Source: Gracilibacillus alcaliphilus | GTDB lineage: Bacteria > Bacillota > Bacilli > Bacillales > Amphibacillaceae | Reading direction: 5' to 3' | Length of the DNA stretch: 64,000 nucleotides | Assembly: GCF_016909015.1 (NCBI RefSeq) | Contig: NZ_JAFBFA010000026.1 | Span: forward strand, 1-64,000 | Shown here: in pieces, positions 1-8,989 of the stretch | Position numbering within the stretch: position 1 is the stretch's first letter | Layout of the letters: every line of letters begins with the position of its first letter | Translations under genes and position numbers: made by a program | Notes under the pieces: model-generated | The model's database searches: none | What the model saw: the letters and a program-made list of their open reading frames with translations, nothing else | What the model was told of the DNA's origin: nothing

Positions 1-101
1 ACTTGGTTAAATGCTACTTGTAAAAAAATTTATTTATGGTAGGTGTATTAGAGTTATCCAAAAACTTAAAAAAAGTATTTGACATTGTACGCTGACCTTA
101 T

Positions 102-139
102 AAAAAAGAGGGGCCTGTTAGTATAGGCTCCCTCTTTTT
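102..139 (-). terminator. Rho-independent terminator after khpA
   Basis: On the minus strand a stem of about 13 bp (AAAAAGAGGG..GCC pairing with GGC..CCCTCTTTTT, one bulged base) with a 10-nt loop ends in a run of T. It overlaps the khpA stop codon and would end the ylxM-ffh-rpsP-khpA transcript. The arms are A/T-flanked on both sides, so it could work in either direction. Confidence 0.8.
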
Positions 140-368
140 ACATAATATCCAAAAAAATCTTTTTGTTATTAGATTTCATACCGGCTGCATAGACAACCGT
201 ACGAATTGATTTGGCAATGCGACCATTCTTACCAATCACCTTGCCTACATCGTTCTCGTTCACCTGAAGATGAAAAACAATTTTGCTTTCCTCTTCTCGT
301 TCTGTTACAACAATGTCCTCGGGGTGATCAACTAAAGGTTCTACAATTGTTTCAATCAATTTTTTCAT
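138..368 (-). CDS. khpA: KH-domain RNA-binding protein KhpA (YlqC)
   Basis: A 76-residue single KH domain protein. The GxxG loop of the type II KH fold reads GKNG at about residues 44-47, within KVIGKNGRIAKSI, and nearly the whole protein is the domain. Family members bind RNA, often with the partner KhpB/Jag, and affect cell division and elongation. The gene follows rpsP by 14 bp, the usual Bacillota arrangement, and is the last gene before the terminator. Family assignment is secure; RNA targets cannot be read from sequence. Confidence 0.93.
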   Translation of the reverse strand: MKKLIETIVEPLVDHPEDIVVTEREEESKIVFHLQVNENDVGKVIGKNGRIAKSIRTVVYAAGMKSNNKKIFLDIM

Positions 369-382
369 CGAATCACATCACT

Positions 383-655
383 TTATGATTGATTTTTTGA
401 TTCGTGGAATTTTTGCATGATGCCTTCAGAAGAGAAAAGGTTACGTACCGTATCACTTGGTTTCGCACCTTTAGACATCCAATCAACTGCCTTATCTGCA
501 TCTAATTTTACTTCAGCCGGATTAGCTACCGGATTATAAGTCCCAATTTGTTCGATAATACGTCCGTCACGTGGAGAGCGAGAATCTGCTACTACTACAC
601 GATAGAATGGATTTCTTTTAGATCCCATACGTTTTAAACGAATTTTTACTGCCAT
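383..655 (-). CDS. rpsP: 30S ribosomal protein S16
   Basis: Ninety residues beginning MAVKIRLKRMG, the canonical S16 N-terminus, with the RVVVADSRSPRDGR segment that follows in bacterial S16. An in-frame upstream GTG/ATG-like extension of five codons exists, but the start at 655 is chosen because AGGAGGTG lies about 7 nt before it and the length then equals that of B. subtilis S16. It sits between ffh and khpA, as in other Bacilli, and is probably co-transcribed with ylxM-ffh. Confidence 0.96.
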   Translation of the reverse strand: MAVKIRLKRMGSKRNPFYRVVVADSRSPRDGRIIEQIGTYNPVANPAEVKLDADKAVDWMSKGAKPSDTVRNLFSSEGIMQKFHESKNQS

Positions 656-733
656 ATTTAACACCTCCAAATTAATTTCTTACACAAGATAGAATTGTAA
701 CAGATTATTTTTAGTCTGTAAAGTGTTTTTACC

Positions 734-2095
734 TTACATGAACGGAAAATTAAATCCTTTCATCTTCTTGTTCTTTTTTCCTTTCTTTCCTTGCTGCATA
801 TTAGTCATTTGTTTCATCATTTTCTTCATCTCATCGAACTGCTTTAACAAACGGTTAACTTCTGATACAGAGCGTCCTGATCCTTTGGCAATCCGCTTTT
901 TTCTGCTCGCATTCATCAAGCTTGGATCTTGCCGTTCTTTGGCCGTCATTGATTGAATAATTGCTTCAACATGGGCAATTTGTTTCTCATCAAAATCAAC
1001 ATTCTTTAGACCCTTCATCTTGTTTGCCCCTGGAATCATATCCATTAATTCGTCTAAAGGCCCCATGTTCTTGACTTGGTCCATCTGTTCTAGGAAATCA
1101 TCAAAGGTGAAGGAAGCAGAACGCATCTTTTCTTCTAATTCTTTTGCCCGCTTTTCATCGACATTTTCCTGTGCCTTCTCAATTAATGATAAGACATCAC
1201 CCATGCCTAAGATACGCGAAGCCATCCGTTCTGGATGAAATACCTCTAATTGGTCTAGTTTTTCTCCCATCCCAGTAAATTTAATCGGCTTATCGGTAAC
1301 AGCCTTAATCGAGAGAGCTGCACCGCCACGTGTGTCCCCATCAAGTTTCGTAAGGACAACACCTGTTACATCCAATTGTTCATTAAAACTTTCAGCTACA
1401 TTGACGGCATCTTGCCCTGTCATCGAATCGACAACTAGAAAAATCTCATCTGGGTTGACATTATTCTTAATTTGAATTAATTCATCCATCAAATCATTAT
1501 CCACATGCAGACGACCAGCGGTATCAATCAAAACATAATCTAAGTGCTCTTGTTTGGCATATTTCACGGCTTTATTTGCAATATCCACTGGATTCGCTTC
1601 GGTTCCTTCCGAATATACCGGCATATTCAATTGTTTTCCTAAAGTCTCCAATTGATCAATGGCTGCTGGACGGTAAACATCGGCAGCTACTAGTAATGGC
1701 TTGCGATTATACTTTTTGCGCAGTAAATTGGCTAATTTACCTGAGGTAGTTGTCTTACCAGCCCCTTGTAAACCTACCATCATAATCACGGTTGGCGGAC
1801 GGTCGGCTACAGCAATTTTACTCTCATCTCCGCCCATTAACGCTGTTAGTTCCTCTTTTACAACCTTAATAACCTGTTGGCCTGGTGTTAAACTTTCCAT
1901 TACCTCCTGGCCAACGGCGCGCTCTTTTATTTTTTTAACAAAGTCTTTCACAACTTTGAAGTTAACATCAGCCTCTAACAAAGCCAGACGAACTTCTCTG
2001 GTCATTTCTTTGACATCTTGTTCTGTTACCTTACCTTTACCCTTAATCTTCTGAATGGTACTCTGCAGGCGGTCGGCTAAACCTTCAAATGCCAC
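734..2095 (-). CDS. ffh: Signal recognition particle protein Ffh (SRP54)
   Basis: A 453-residue SRP GTPase that binds signal peptides of nascent membrane and secreted proteins and docks with FtsY. The N domain covers about residues 1-95. In the G domain the P-loop GLQGAGKTTT is at about 108-117, DTAGRLH near 190 and TKLDGDTRGG near 248. A methionine-rich M domain (about 300-430, GLDELMDMIPG-like) leads to a Lys/Met-rich tail ending FNFPFM. Length is normal for the family. It lies 12 bp downstream of ylxM, its usual operon partner. Confidence 0.97.
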   Translation of the reverse strand: MAFEGLADRLQSTIQKIKGKGKVTEQDVKEMTREVRLALLEADVNFKVVKDFVKKIKERAVGQEVMESLTPGQQVIKVVKEELTALMGGDESKIAVADRPPTVIMMVGLQGAGKTTTSGKLANLLRKKYNRKPLLVAADVYRPAAIDQLETLGKQLNMPVYSEGTEANPVDIANKAVKYAKQEHLDYVLIDTAGRLHVDNDLMDELIQIKNNVNPDEIFLVVDSMTGQDAVNVAESFNEQLDVTGVVLTKLDGDTRGGAALSIKAVTDKPIKFTGMGEKLDQLEVFHPERMASRILGMGDVLSLIEKAQENVDEKRAKELEEKMRSASFTFDDFLEQMDQVKNMGPLDELMDMIPGANKMKGLKNVDFDEKQIAHVEAIIQSMTAKERQDPSLMNASRKKRIAKGSGRSVSEVNRLLKQFDEMKKMMKQMTNMQQGKKGKKNKKMKGFNFPFM

Positions 2096-2107
2096 AATGG
2101 ACGCCCC

Positions 2108-2434
2108 CTATTCAATATCATTAATCTGTTCAATCTTCTCTACAAGGTTCGGATCATCGTATTGCTCTGCCAACGTCAACAATTCTTTTACAAGCTGTTG
2201 ACGTTCTAGAAATTTCTGATATAAACCTAACTTGCCTTCATACTCCTCTAACATTTGCTCTGTACGACGAATATTATCATAGATTGCTTGTCTAGAGACA
2301 TGTGAGCTTTCTGAGATTTCTCCTAAAGAAAAGTCCTCTAAGTAATACATTTCCATATAATTACGCTGTTTCTCCGTCAGCAACTTTTGATAAAAATCAT
2401 ATAAAGCATTAATCCTTGTCGTTTTCTCCAACAT
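2108..2434 (-). CDS. ylxM: YlxM/p13-like DNA-binding protein, putative SRP operon regulator
   Basis: 108 residues with a sigma-70 region 4-like helix-turn-helix: the segment LGEISESSHVSRQAIYDNI at about residues 37-56 is the recognition unit, followed by a charged coiled-coil C-terminus. YlxM family proteins sit immediately upstream of ffh in most Bacilli; in streptococci YlxM is reported to interact with SRP components. Here it is the first gene of the unit and has a sigma-A-like promoter 40 bp upstream. Molecular role is less certain than family membership. Confidence 0.9.
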   Translation of the reverse strand: MLEKTTRINALYDFYQKLLTEKQRNYMEMYYLEDFSLGEISESSHVSRQAIYDNIRRTEQMLEEYEGKLGLYQKFLERQQLVKELLTLAEQYDDPNLVEKIEQINDIE

Positions 2435-2472
2435 ATAAGGACACCTCGTTAAGTAAAATACCTTTACACTTT

Positions 2473-2502
2473 AGTCTACCTACCGAAGAGCTGTACTGTC
2501 AA
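2473..2502 (-). promoter_or_regulatory. Predicted sigma-A promoter for ylxM-ffh
   Basis: On the minus strand TTGACA (2497-2502, perfect -35) is followed after 18 bp by TAGACT (2473-2478, 4 of 6 match to -10). It lies 38 bp upstream of the ylxM start in the 177-bp gap between ftsY and ylxM, where no clear terminator is seen. Confidence 0.5.
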
Positions 2503-2611
2503 GCCAAAGGTCTATCACGATGTTAATTCGGTGCCATTCTTTAGCAAACAGCCTGGATAGTTTCGTTCCTCTAGCAAGAAAGCAGTTTCACTCACTGATC
2601 AAAATCAGCCT

Positions 2612-3607
2612 TTACTCTTCTTCTAAGATATCGGCAAATAAACCATAAACAAAGGCATGAGCATCGAATGGCTCCAAATCAGTTACCTTCTCTCCTAAAC
2701 CTACAAGCTTAACTGGAATGCCAAGTTCATTGCGAATAGCCAGAACGATACCGCCTTTGGCCGTTCCATCTAATTTCGTTAACACAATTCCGGAGACATC
2801 TGTGGCCTGTGCGAAGGTTTTGGCTTGACTAAGCGCATTTTGACCAGTTGTTGCATCCAAGACTAGTAACACTTCATGAGGAGCATTGGGAATCTCACGT
2901 TCGATGACACGTTTAACCTTGGCTAATTCATTCATCAAATTGACTTTATTTTGCAAGCGTCCGGCTGTATCACATAATAAAACATCGACATTACGAGATT
3001 TAGCGGCACGAATACCATCATAAATCACCGCGGCTGGATCACTGCCTTCACTGTGTTTGATGACATCGACACCTACACGTTTTCCCCATTCATTTAACTG
3101 TTCAATCGCTCCAGCCCGGAAGGTATCGCCTGCCGTCAATAATACTTCTTTGCCTTCAGACTTCAACTGATGAGCCAATTTGCCAATAGTAGTAGTCTTT
3201 CCAACACCATTTACCCCAACAAACAAGATAACGGTTAGTTCATCTGCTTGGATATTCAAGCTGATATTCTCATCCCCGTCATCATCTCCTTGATAGATCT
3301 CAACTAATTTTTCGGAGATCACTTGTTTTACCTCTGATGTATCCTTAATATTACGCCTTTTGACTTCCATTTCTAATTCTTCGATTAGTTCCATTACCGT
3401 TGATACACCAACATCAGCGGAAATAAGAATTTCTTCTAAGTCTTCAAAGAATTCTTCATCCACTTTACGGTAACGTGCTACCAGATCATTTATTTTCTCT
3501 GAAAAGGACTTTCGCGTTTTACTCAAGCCTTCTTTATATTTTCCAGAAACTTCTTCTTGTTTTTCTTTTGATGTGAATTTTTCTTTCCATTTTTTTAAAA
3601 AGCTCAT
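2612..3607 (-). CDS. ftsY: SRP receptor FtsY
   Basis: 331 residues, close to the 329 of B. subtilis FtsY. A short basic N-terminal segment (MSFLKKWKEKF) replaces the long acidic A domain of proteobacterial FtsY. The N domain is at about 30-110. The SRP GTPase G domain has P-loop GVNGVGKTTT at 131-140, DTAGRLQN near 215 and TKLDGTAKGG near 275. It acts at the membrane as the docking partner of Ffh. It begins 12 bp after smc ends, so the two are probably co-transcribed. Confidence 0.96.
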   Translation of the reverse strand: MSFLKKWKEKFTSKEKQEEVSGKYKEGLSKTRKSFSEKINDLVARYRKVDEEFFEDLEEILISADVGVSTVMELIEELEMEVKRRNIKDTSEVKQVISEKLVEIYQGDDDGDENISLNIQADELTVILFVGVNGVGKTTTIGKLAHQLKSEGKEVLLTAGDTFRAGAIEQLNEWGKRVGVDVIKHSEGSDPAAVIYDGIRAAKSRNVDVLLCDTAGRLQNKVNLMNELAKVKRVIEREIPNAPHEVLLVLDATTGQNALSQAKTFAQATDVSGIVLTKLDGTAKGGIVLAIRNELGIPVKLVGLGEKVTDLEPFDAHAFVYGLFADILEEE

Positions 3608-3619
3608 CGATATTCCTCC

Positions 3620-6600
3620 TTATGCTTCTAGTAACTCAGGTGCCTCTTCCAATTTCACAGAGACTAAGCGTGAGACGCCAGATTCTTGCATAGTTACCCC
3701 ATATAACACATCTGCTTCTTCCATCGTACCTTTTCGGTGTGTAATTACAATAAACTGTGTATGTTTACTATAGTTTTTTAAATATTGGGCAAAGCGGGAT
3801 ACATTTGCCTCGTCTAAAGCTGCCTCCACTTCATCGAGTACACAAAAAGGAACAGGGCGAATACGCAGAATCGCAAACAATAAAGCAATTGCCGTTAAAG
3901 CGCGTTCCCCGCCTGAGAGCAGGCCTAATTGCTGCAGTTTCTTACCTGGAGGCTGTGCGATAATATCCACTCCAGTTTCTAATAACTGGTTGGGATTGGT
4001 TAGTTTCAATTCGGCATGTCCACCACCAAATAAGCGCTGAAAGACAATACTAAACTGTTCTTTAATTTGTGAGAAAGTTTCATCAAAACGAATAGACATC
4101 TCCTGGTCCATCTCGGCAATAATTTCATAAAGGGTTCGTTTTGCCTCTACCAAATCATTTTGCTGGGTGGTCAGAAATTGATAGCGTTCCTGAATCCGGT
4201 CGTATTCTTCAATCGCTCCCATATTGATTGTACCTAATTCATCGATAGACCGTTTAATTAACTTGACCTGTTGTTTCGCTTGTTCCAAGTCATCTGGCTG
4301 ATCAAAATCTGACTGTGCCTTCTCAAACGTCATCAGGTATTCCGTCTCCAAGCGTTGTAAGCGATGTTCCAAGTCAATATCCTTGCGATTATGCTGTAAC
4401 TCTAATTGTTGAATCGACTGTAGTAAGTTATTTTCTTCTTGTTTAGCTTGTTTTAGTGATTCTTCAAGTGTAACGACATGCTGCTGTGTATCTGCACGCT
4501 TTTGACGGATCTGTTTGACTTCTTGCTGCAATGATTCCTTCTCTGTTCGTTTCAATTGAATATCTTGATCAATTTCTTCTTCTGTCTGTTGACTATCTTT
4601 GACATGAATAAGCTGCTGTAACTGATGCTGCTTCTGTTGAATGGCCGCCATCACAGATGTTAACTCAGATTCAGTATAATGCACCTTCTCTGTTTGGTTC
4701 GTCCATTGACTCTTCCGTTCTGCTTGCTGAATCGCCAATTCATGCAGCTGTTTCTGCAGCTCTTGCTCCTTCTCGACGAAGTTCTTATGTTCACTTGTCA
4801 GACGTTCAATTTCCGCATTTAAAGCAGTTACTTCCTCCGTAAGACGGGTTAAATCTTGATCAATCGCTACCCGCTGTGATTCTAATTGTTTTCGATCTCT
4901 TTCTTGCTGGATTTTATCTTGGTCATAGATCGACAACTGGTTATTCAAATAATCAAGCGATACCTTTGCTTCTGTATAAACACTCTTTGCTGTTTGTACT
5001 TTTTCTTGCAGTTCTTCTAGTTGTTTTTCTATCTTTTGTTTCTCTTGCTTTCGTTCTTCCAGATCTTGCTTCTGGGTTTGTATCTGTTGTTCATAATCAC
5101 GAACTCTCGTTTGATATTCGCCATATTTGGCCGTCAAAGTCTTTAATTCACGATCCCTTGTAAATAAGGATTGATTGTTTTTTTTCTTTGCTCCACCAGA
5201 CATGGATCCGCCTGGATTCACAACATCGCCGTCTAATGTGACAATTCGGTACTTTCGGCCAGTCATTTGGGCCAGCTTATTAGCCGCTTGCAATGTTTCT
5301 GTAATGACAACATTTCCTAACAAAGCCTGCATAACAGGATGATACCTGTCATCATACTTGATCAAATCAACTGCGATTCCTACAAATTCCTGTTCTTGCT
5401 GAAGAATATGCAAGGCATTACTTGGAATTTGTTTCGGTCTCATTGCCTCAATTGGTAAAAAAGTTGCCCTGCCCTTGTTCATTTTCTTTAACCAGCCAAT
5501 CGCCTGACGAGCGGATTGCTCTGTATCTACAACGATATGCTGTGCCTGTGCACCAAGAGCGGTCTCGATCGCATCCACATATTGCTCTTCAAACTCGATT
5601 AACTCAGGAATAGCTCCATGAACACCGGTTAACTGTTGCTGTTCCCTTGCCTTCAATACCTCTTTCACACCATGATAGAAACCTTGAAAATCTTCCTTTA
5701 AGTCTTCCAGCATCTCTTTTTTCGATTTGAGGTTTTCTACCATTTGATAGCCTTTATAGAGACGTTGCTGCATGTCTTCTAACAGCTTGGTTTCAGCTAT
5801 CATCTTACGATCAATCGCAGCATAATCGGCTTGAAGTTTCTGTAATGTTTGTTCATCCTGCTGAAAGTCTTCTTCTTTTTGTGTTACTGTCTGTTGTAAG
5901 GCCACACGTTCTTCATCCAGCTGCTGCCATTTGGAAGAATCTACACTTTGTCTGCCTTCCATTTTTTCCAATTGCTGTTCAATCGAACCCTGTTCATTTC
6001 GTTTCGCTGCTTGTTCATTCAGCAGTTCGATGTAGTCTGCTTTTAGTGATTCAATATCTTGCTCGATCGTATTTTTCCCTTGCTCCAGCTGCCCCTCAAT
6101 CGCCTTTATCTGTTTTGTTAATTGCTGTTGTTCTTGTTTTAACTGGGACAGTCTTTCCTTATCCGCCTCTAGATTGTTGGCTAATGTCTGTTCCTTCTGC
6201 TCATTTTCAGCTATTTCTTTTTCTAAATTTGCCTTGTTTTCTTCGAAATGGTGCAGACGTTCCCGGAAAATCTTTTTGTTACCTTCTAGATTTTCTAACT
6301 CCTGTGTCAAAACTAGCAGTGATTCATGTAGGCGGTTGATATCTTCATCATATTTTTGCACTTTATCTTTTAATTGCTGATTTTCTGCCTCTTGTTTCGC
6401 CATCCATTGCTGCTTATCTTGTAATTGCTGTTTTTCCTGTTTCATTTGTTCCAGCAATGCTTCCAAATCCGCATGTAATAAGTTGATTTCTTTTACCAAC
6501 AAGCCTACCTCCACATTGGTAAGGCGTTCTTTTTGGGCAACATACTCCTTCGCAATAGCCGCCTGTTGTTCTAATGGTTCCAACTGGCCATTAATTTCAT

Positions 6601-7186
6601 AAATAATATCTTCCACACGATTGAGATTCTCTTGTGTTTCCGCTAATTTATATTCCGCTTGTTTCTTACGGTTCTTATACTTCAATACACCTGCCGCTTC
6701 TTCGAAAATCACACGTCGTTCTTCTGACTTTGAACTAAGGATTTCTTCCACTTTCCCTTGACTAATAATGGAGAAGGCTTCTCTGCCTAGTCCTGAATCC
6801 ATGAAAAGTTCGGTAATATCTTTTAATCGGCACGGCTGTTTATTAATCAAAAATTCACTCTCACCAGAACGGTATACCCGTCTTGTCACACTAACCTCCT
6901 GATAATCGACTGGCAGCCTATTATCAGAATTATCCAAGGTAAGGGTCACTTCTGCCACATTTAGCGGCTTTCGTGAATCACTGCCTTGAAAGATAATATC
7001 CTCCATCTTAGATCCACGCAATGATTTGGCAGATTGTTCCCCTAACACCCAGCGAATAGCATCGGTGATATTACTTTTTCCACTTCCGTTCGGTCCAACA
7101 ACTGCTGTTACACCAGGTACAAAATCGACCTTAATGCGTTCTGCAAATGATTTAAAACCGACTGTATCTAATTGTTTTAAATACAT
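3620..7186 (-). CDS. smc: Chromosome condensation ATPase SMC
   Basis: 1188 residues, normal for bacterial SMC. The head has Walker A GPNGSGKSN at 31-39, ABC signature LLSGGERAL at 1089-1097 and Walker B CVLDE at 1115-1119 with a D-loop ALDEAN. Two long Gln/Glu-rich coiled coils flank a hinge at about 515-665, whose GGSMSGG turn is visible. With ScpA/ScpB it loads at parS sites and compacts the origin region. Unlike in B. subtilis, it is not directly behind rnc: a divergent DUF1128 gene and a terminator intervene, so it needs its own promoter in 7187-7320. Confidence 0.97.
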   Translation of the reverse strand: MYLKQLDTVGFKSFAERIKVDFVPGVTAVVGPNGSGKSNITDAIRWVLGEQSAKSLRGSKMEDIIFQGSDSRKPLNVAEVTLTLDNSDNRLPVDYQEVSVTRRVYRSGESEFLINKQPCRLKDITELFMDSGLGREAFSIISQGKVEEILSSKSEERRVIFEEAAGVLKYKNRKKQAEYKLAETQENLNRVEDIIYEINGQLEPLEQQAAIAKEYVAQKERLTNVEVGLLVKEINLLHADLEALLEQMKQEKQQLQDKQQWMAKQEAENQQLKDKVQKYDEDINRLHESLLVLTQELENLEGNKKIFRERLHHFEENKANLEKEIAENEQKEQTLANNLEADKERLSQLKQEQQQLTKQIKAIEGQLEQGKNTIEQDIESLKADYIELLNEQAAKRNEQGSIEQQLEKMEGRQSVDSSKWQQLDEERVALQQTVTQKEEDFQQDEQTLQKLQADYAAIDRKMIAETKLLEDMQQRLYKGYQMVENLKSKKEMLEDLKEDFQGFYHGVKEVLKAREQQQLTGVHGAIPELIEFEEQYVDAIETALGAQAQHIVVDTEQSARQAIGWLKKMNKGRATFLPIEAMRPKQIPSNALHILQQEQEFVGIAVDLIKYDDRYHPVMQALLGNVVITETLQAANKLAQMTGRKYRIVTLDGDVVNPGGSMSGGAKKKNNQSLFTRDRELKTLTAKYGEYQTRVRDYEQQIQTQKQDLEERKQEKQKIEKQLEELQEKVQTAKSVYTEAKVSLDYLNNQLSIYDQDKIQQERDRKQLESQRVAIDQDLTRLTEEVTALNAEIERLTSEHKNFVEKEQELQKQLHELAIQQAERKSQWTNQTEKVHYTESELTSVMAAIQQKQHQLQQLIHVKDSQQTEEEIDQDIQLKRTEKESLQQEVKQIRQKRADTQQHVVTLEESLKQAKQEENNLLQSIQQLELQHNRKDIDLEHRLQRLETEYLMTFEKAQSDFDQPDDLEQAKQQVKLIKRSIDELGTINMGAIEEYDRIQERYQFLTTQQNDLVEAKRTLYEIIAEMDQEMSIRFDETFSQIKEQFSIVFQRLFGGGHAELKLTNPNQLLETGVDIIAQPPGKKLQQLGLLSGGERALTAIALLFAILRIRPVPFCVLDEVEAALDEANVSRFAQYLKNYSKHTQFIVITHRKGTMEEADVLYGVTMQESGVSRLVSVKLEEAPELLEA

Positions 7187-7322
7187 GTATAAAACTCCTA
7201 ATTATTATCATCTATCGAATAGATAGTAATTTACTCTTTGCTTTTCAATTCATTTATTTTATCATAAAGACTAGAGTTAGAGAAGAAAGTTTTATTAAAT
7301 ATGACATTAGGAGTGTTTGGAA

Positions 7323-7544
7323 ATGAACTTAGAGGAAAAGTCAAAGGAAAATTTAGAATACTTGATTCACGAAATGGGTAAAATGTTACAAGTTGTAAAT
7401 GAAGCGCTAATGCAGCCCAAAGATTATAAACTAGAAAATTACACGGAATTAAAGGAACTATATGATTTATTAGAATATAAAGGACAACTCACTGTAGCAG
7501 AAACCCACGCCTTTATTGATGAATTAAAAAAATATCGCAAATAA
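7323..7544 (+). CDS. UPF0435/DUF1128 family protein (YfkK-like)
   Basis: A 73-residue acidic, helical protein. The core NEALMQPKDYKLENYTELK and the closing AETHAFIDELKKYRK match the DUF1128 (UPF0435) family, which includes B. subtilis YfkK and has no known function. The ATG at 7323 is preferred over an in-frame TTG six bases earlier because AGGAG (7309-7313) is then at normal distance. It is the only plus-strand gene inside the rnc-smc-ftsY block and has its own terminator. In B. subtilis the family member lies elsewhere, so this is a local insertion. Confidence 0.85.
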   Translation: MNLEEKSKENLEYLIHEMGKMLQVVNEALMQPKDYKLENYTELKELYDLLEYKGQLTVAETHAFIDELKKYRK

Positions 7545-7550
7545 CGCCGG

Positions 7551-7594
7551 AATAGACAAGGAGGAACTGTTTCCTTTTGTCTATTTCTTTTTCT
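7551..7594 (+). terminator. Terminator after the DUF1128 gene
   Basis: AATAGACAA pairs with TTGTCTATT, with further partly paired bases (GGAGGAA/TTTCCTT) closing the loop; TTTCTTTTTC follows on the plus strand. It starts 7 bp after the stop codon. Confidence 0.8.
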
Positions 7595-7607
7595 TAAGCT
7601 ATAAAAA

Positions 7608-7870
7608 AAGCCAAATACACTGGTCCTTTACTTCTTAGCCAGGTGGGATGTCCGCTACGAGAAGTCGCTTTCCACCTTTCCTGCAGGAGTCGACTTCTCT
7701 CCGCTCCCATCCTCTGTTCTCTATTATGTTTATTTCTTTCCAAAAGATAGATAGAATGATTCCCTGACATCCGCAACCTTCCCCATCTTTTCGCTAACTT
7801 TTGGAATAGAATATGCACTTCCTTATGGCTAGCGGAGCCTATCTCTGGAGCGTTACACGCCCCTTTTTTA
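7608..7870. repeat. Structured repeat-like intergenic segment
   Basis: This 260-bp stretch holds no credible gene. It is richer in G and C than its surroundings and contains a perfect 9-bp inverted repeat, GAGAAGTCG (7659-7667) with CGACTTCTC (7691-7699), plus other partly complementary blocks such as the GCTAGCGGAGCC region near 7830. The wording resembles dispersed, non-coding structured repeats common in halophilic/alkaliphilic Bacillaceae. A second copy is not present in this window, so repeat status is an inference from style, not shown here. Confidence 0.4.
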
Positions 7871-7910
7871 TATTATAAAAAACCAGCGTTCTGAAGGGAC
7901 CACTGGTTTT
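7871..7910 (-). terminator. Terminator after rnc
   Basis: On the minus strand AAAACCAG and CTGGTTTT pair around a 16-nt loop, followed by TTATAATATAAAAAAG. It lies 36 bp after the rnc stop and separates rnc from smc. Confidence 0.7.
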
Positions 7911-7946
7911 CTATATCTTCACATTTTGTTGTAAATACAGCTATCA

Positions 7947-8639
7947 TCATGATAAACGGTCCAGTGCCTGCTTGGCTGCTCGTTGTTCCGCTTCTTTCTT
8001 TGTCCTTCCTACCCCTTTTCCAACTATTTTGCTGTTAATGGTAACGACAGCAAAGAACTCGCGGTCATGGGCAGGGCCTTTCTCATCTACAATCGCATAT
8101 TCTATCAGCTTATTTTTATGCTGTTGGATGGTCTCTTGTAATTGACTTTTATAATCCATCGTATGAGAAAAAGCACCGGTAGAGATTTCAGGATATACGT
8201 GGTTTTCTAAGAATTGGATAACAGCTTCATAACCTTGATCTAAATACAGCGCACCAATAAATGCTTCAAATACATCTGCCAGTAATGCTGGCCGATTACG
8301 CCCTCCTGTCATCTCTTCTCCTTTACCTAATAATACATAGCTGCTGAAATCTAACGAGTCCGCAAACTTCACCAATGCAGGCTCACAAACAATCGAGGCA
8401 CGCAGCTTGGTTAAGTCTCCTTCTGCAAGCTCATGGTATTTGCGGTATAAATATTGGGAGACACCTAATTCCAATACGGCATCACCAAGGAATTCCAGGC
8501 GCTCATTATCTAATATATTCTTTTTCCGGTGCTCATTCACATATGATGAATGGGTAAATGCTTGATACAATAGCTTCTCATTCTTAAAGTGGATTCCTAA
8601 TTGATTTTGTAACTTTGTAAAATCAGACACCTTCTTCAC
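7947..8639 (-). CDS. rnc: Ribonuclease III
   Basis: 230 residues. The RNase III signature NERLEFLGDAV lies at 45-55 and supplies the acidic Mg-binding residues; a C-terminal double-stranded RNA-binding domain runs from about 157 (DYKSQLQETIQQ) to the end (KKEAEQRAAKQAL). It processes rRNA precursors and the small cytoplasmic RNA. The start is given as a GTG at 8639; a second in-frame GTG nine bases later is possible because the ribosome site is weak (TAGGTG). It is bounded by terminators on both sides, so it is probably monocistronic. Confidence 0.94.
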   Translation of the reverse strand: MKKVSDFTKLQNQLGIHFKNEKLLYQAFTHSSYVNEHRKKNILDNERLEFLGDAVLELGVSQYLYRKYHELAEGDLTKLRASIVCEPALVKFADSLDFSSYVLLGKGEEMTGGRNRPALLADVFEAFIGALYLDQGYEAVIQFLENHVYPEISTGAFSHTMDYKSQLQETIQQHKNKLIEYAIVDEKGPAHDREFFAVVTINSKIVGKGVGRTKKEAEQRAAKQALDRLS

Positions 8640-8657
8640 CTACCAGCTTCTATTTCC

Positions 8658-8685
8658 TTTATATCAAAAGTTTTACTATTTTCAA
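8658..8685 (-). promoter_or_regulatory. Possible promoter for rnc
   Basis: TTGAAA (8680-8685) and TATAAA (8658-8663) are spaced by 16 bp on the minus strand, between the acpP terminator and rnc. The implied leader is only about a dozen bases, so the call is weak. Confidence 0.3.
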
Positions 8686-8711
8686 AGCTATTTATGCGTG
8701 AAATGGATGAG

Positions 8712-8747
8712 AAAAAAAGAGGCATTTCATAAAAAGCCTCTTTTTTT
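8712..8747 (-). terminator. Terminator after acpP
   Basis: A perfect 12-bp stem (AAAAAAAGAGGC with GCCTCTTTTTTT) and 12-nt loop, symmetrical and probably bidirectional, 8 bp beyond the acpP stop codon. It ends the fapR operon transcript before rnc. Confidence 0.9.
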
Positions 8748-8755
8748 CTTACAGT

Positions 8756-8989
8756 TTATTGTTTGCTGTCTATGTAATTTACAGCATCACCTACTGTAGC
8801 AATTTTTTCTGCTTCTTCATCTGCTATTTCTAAATCGAACTCGTCTTCTAACTCCATTACCAATTCTACTACATCAAGAGAATCAGCTTCTAAGTCATCT
8901 TTAAACGAAGCTTCCAAAGTTACTTTATCTTCATCTACATCAAGACGATCGACAACGATTTGTTTTACTTTTTCGAAAGTATCTGCCAT
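8756..8989 (-). CDS. acpP: Acyl carrier protein
   Basis: 77 residues, strongly acidic. The phosphopantetheine attachment site DSLDVVEL gives Ser37 as the modified residue. It carries growing acyl chains for the FabD/FabG/PlsX enzymes encoded just upstream. A strong AAAGGAGGTGA ribosome site precedes the ATG. The 148-bp spacer from fabG contains a possible TTGACT element near 9060, so an additional internal promoter is plausible. Confidence 0.97.
   Translation of the reverse strand: MADTFEKVKQIVVDRLDVDEDKVTLEASFKDDLEADSLDVVELVMELEDEFDLEIADEEAEKIATVGDAVNYIDSKQ

Noticed and set aside
5845..6339. A 164-codon open frame antisense to smc
   Set aside because: It mirrors the Gln/Glu-rich coiled coil of smc, has no ribosome site and gives low-complexity Leu/Val/Phe-rich translation.
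7594..7818. A 74-codon frame in the rnc-DUF1128 spacer
   Set aside because: It runs through a structured repeat-like segment, has no ribosome site and no recognisable protein features.
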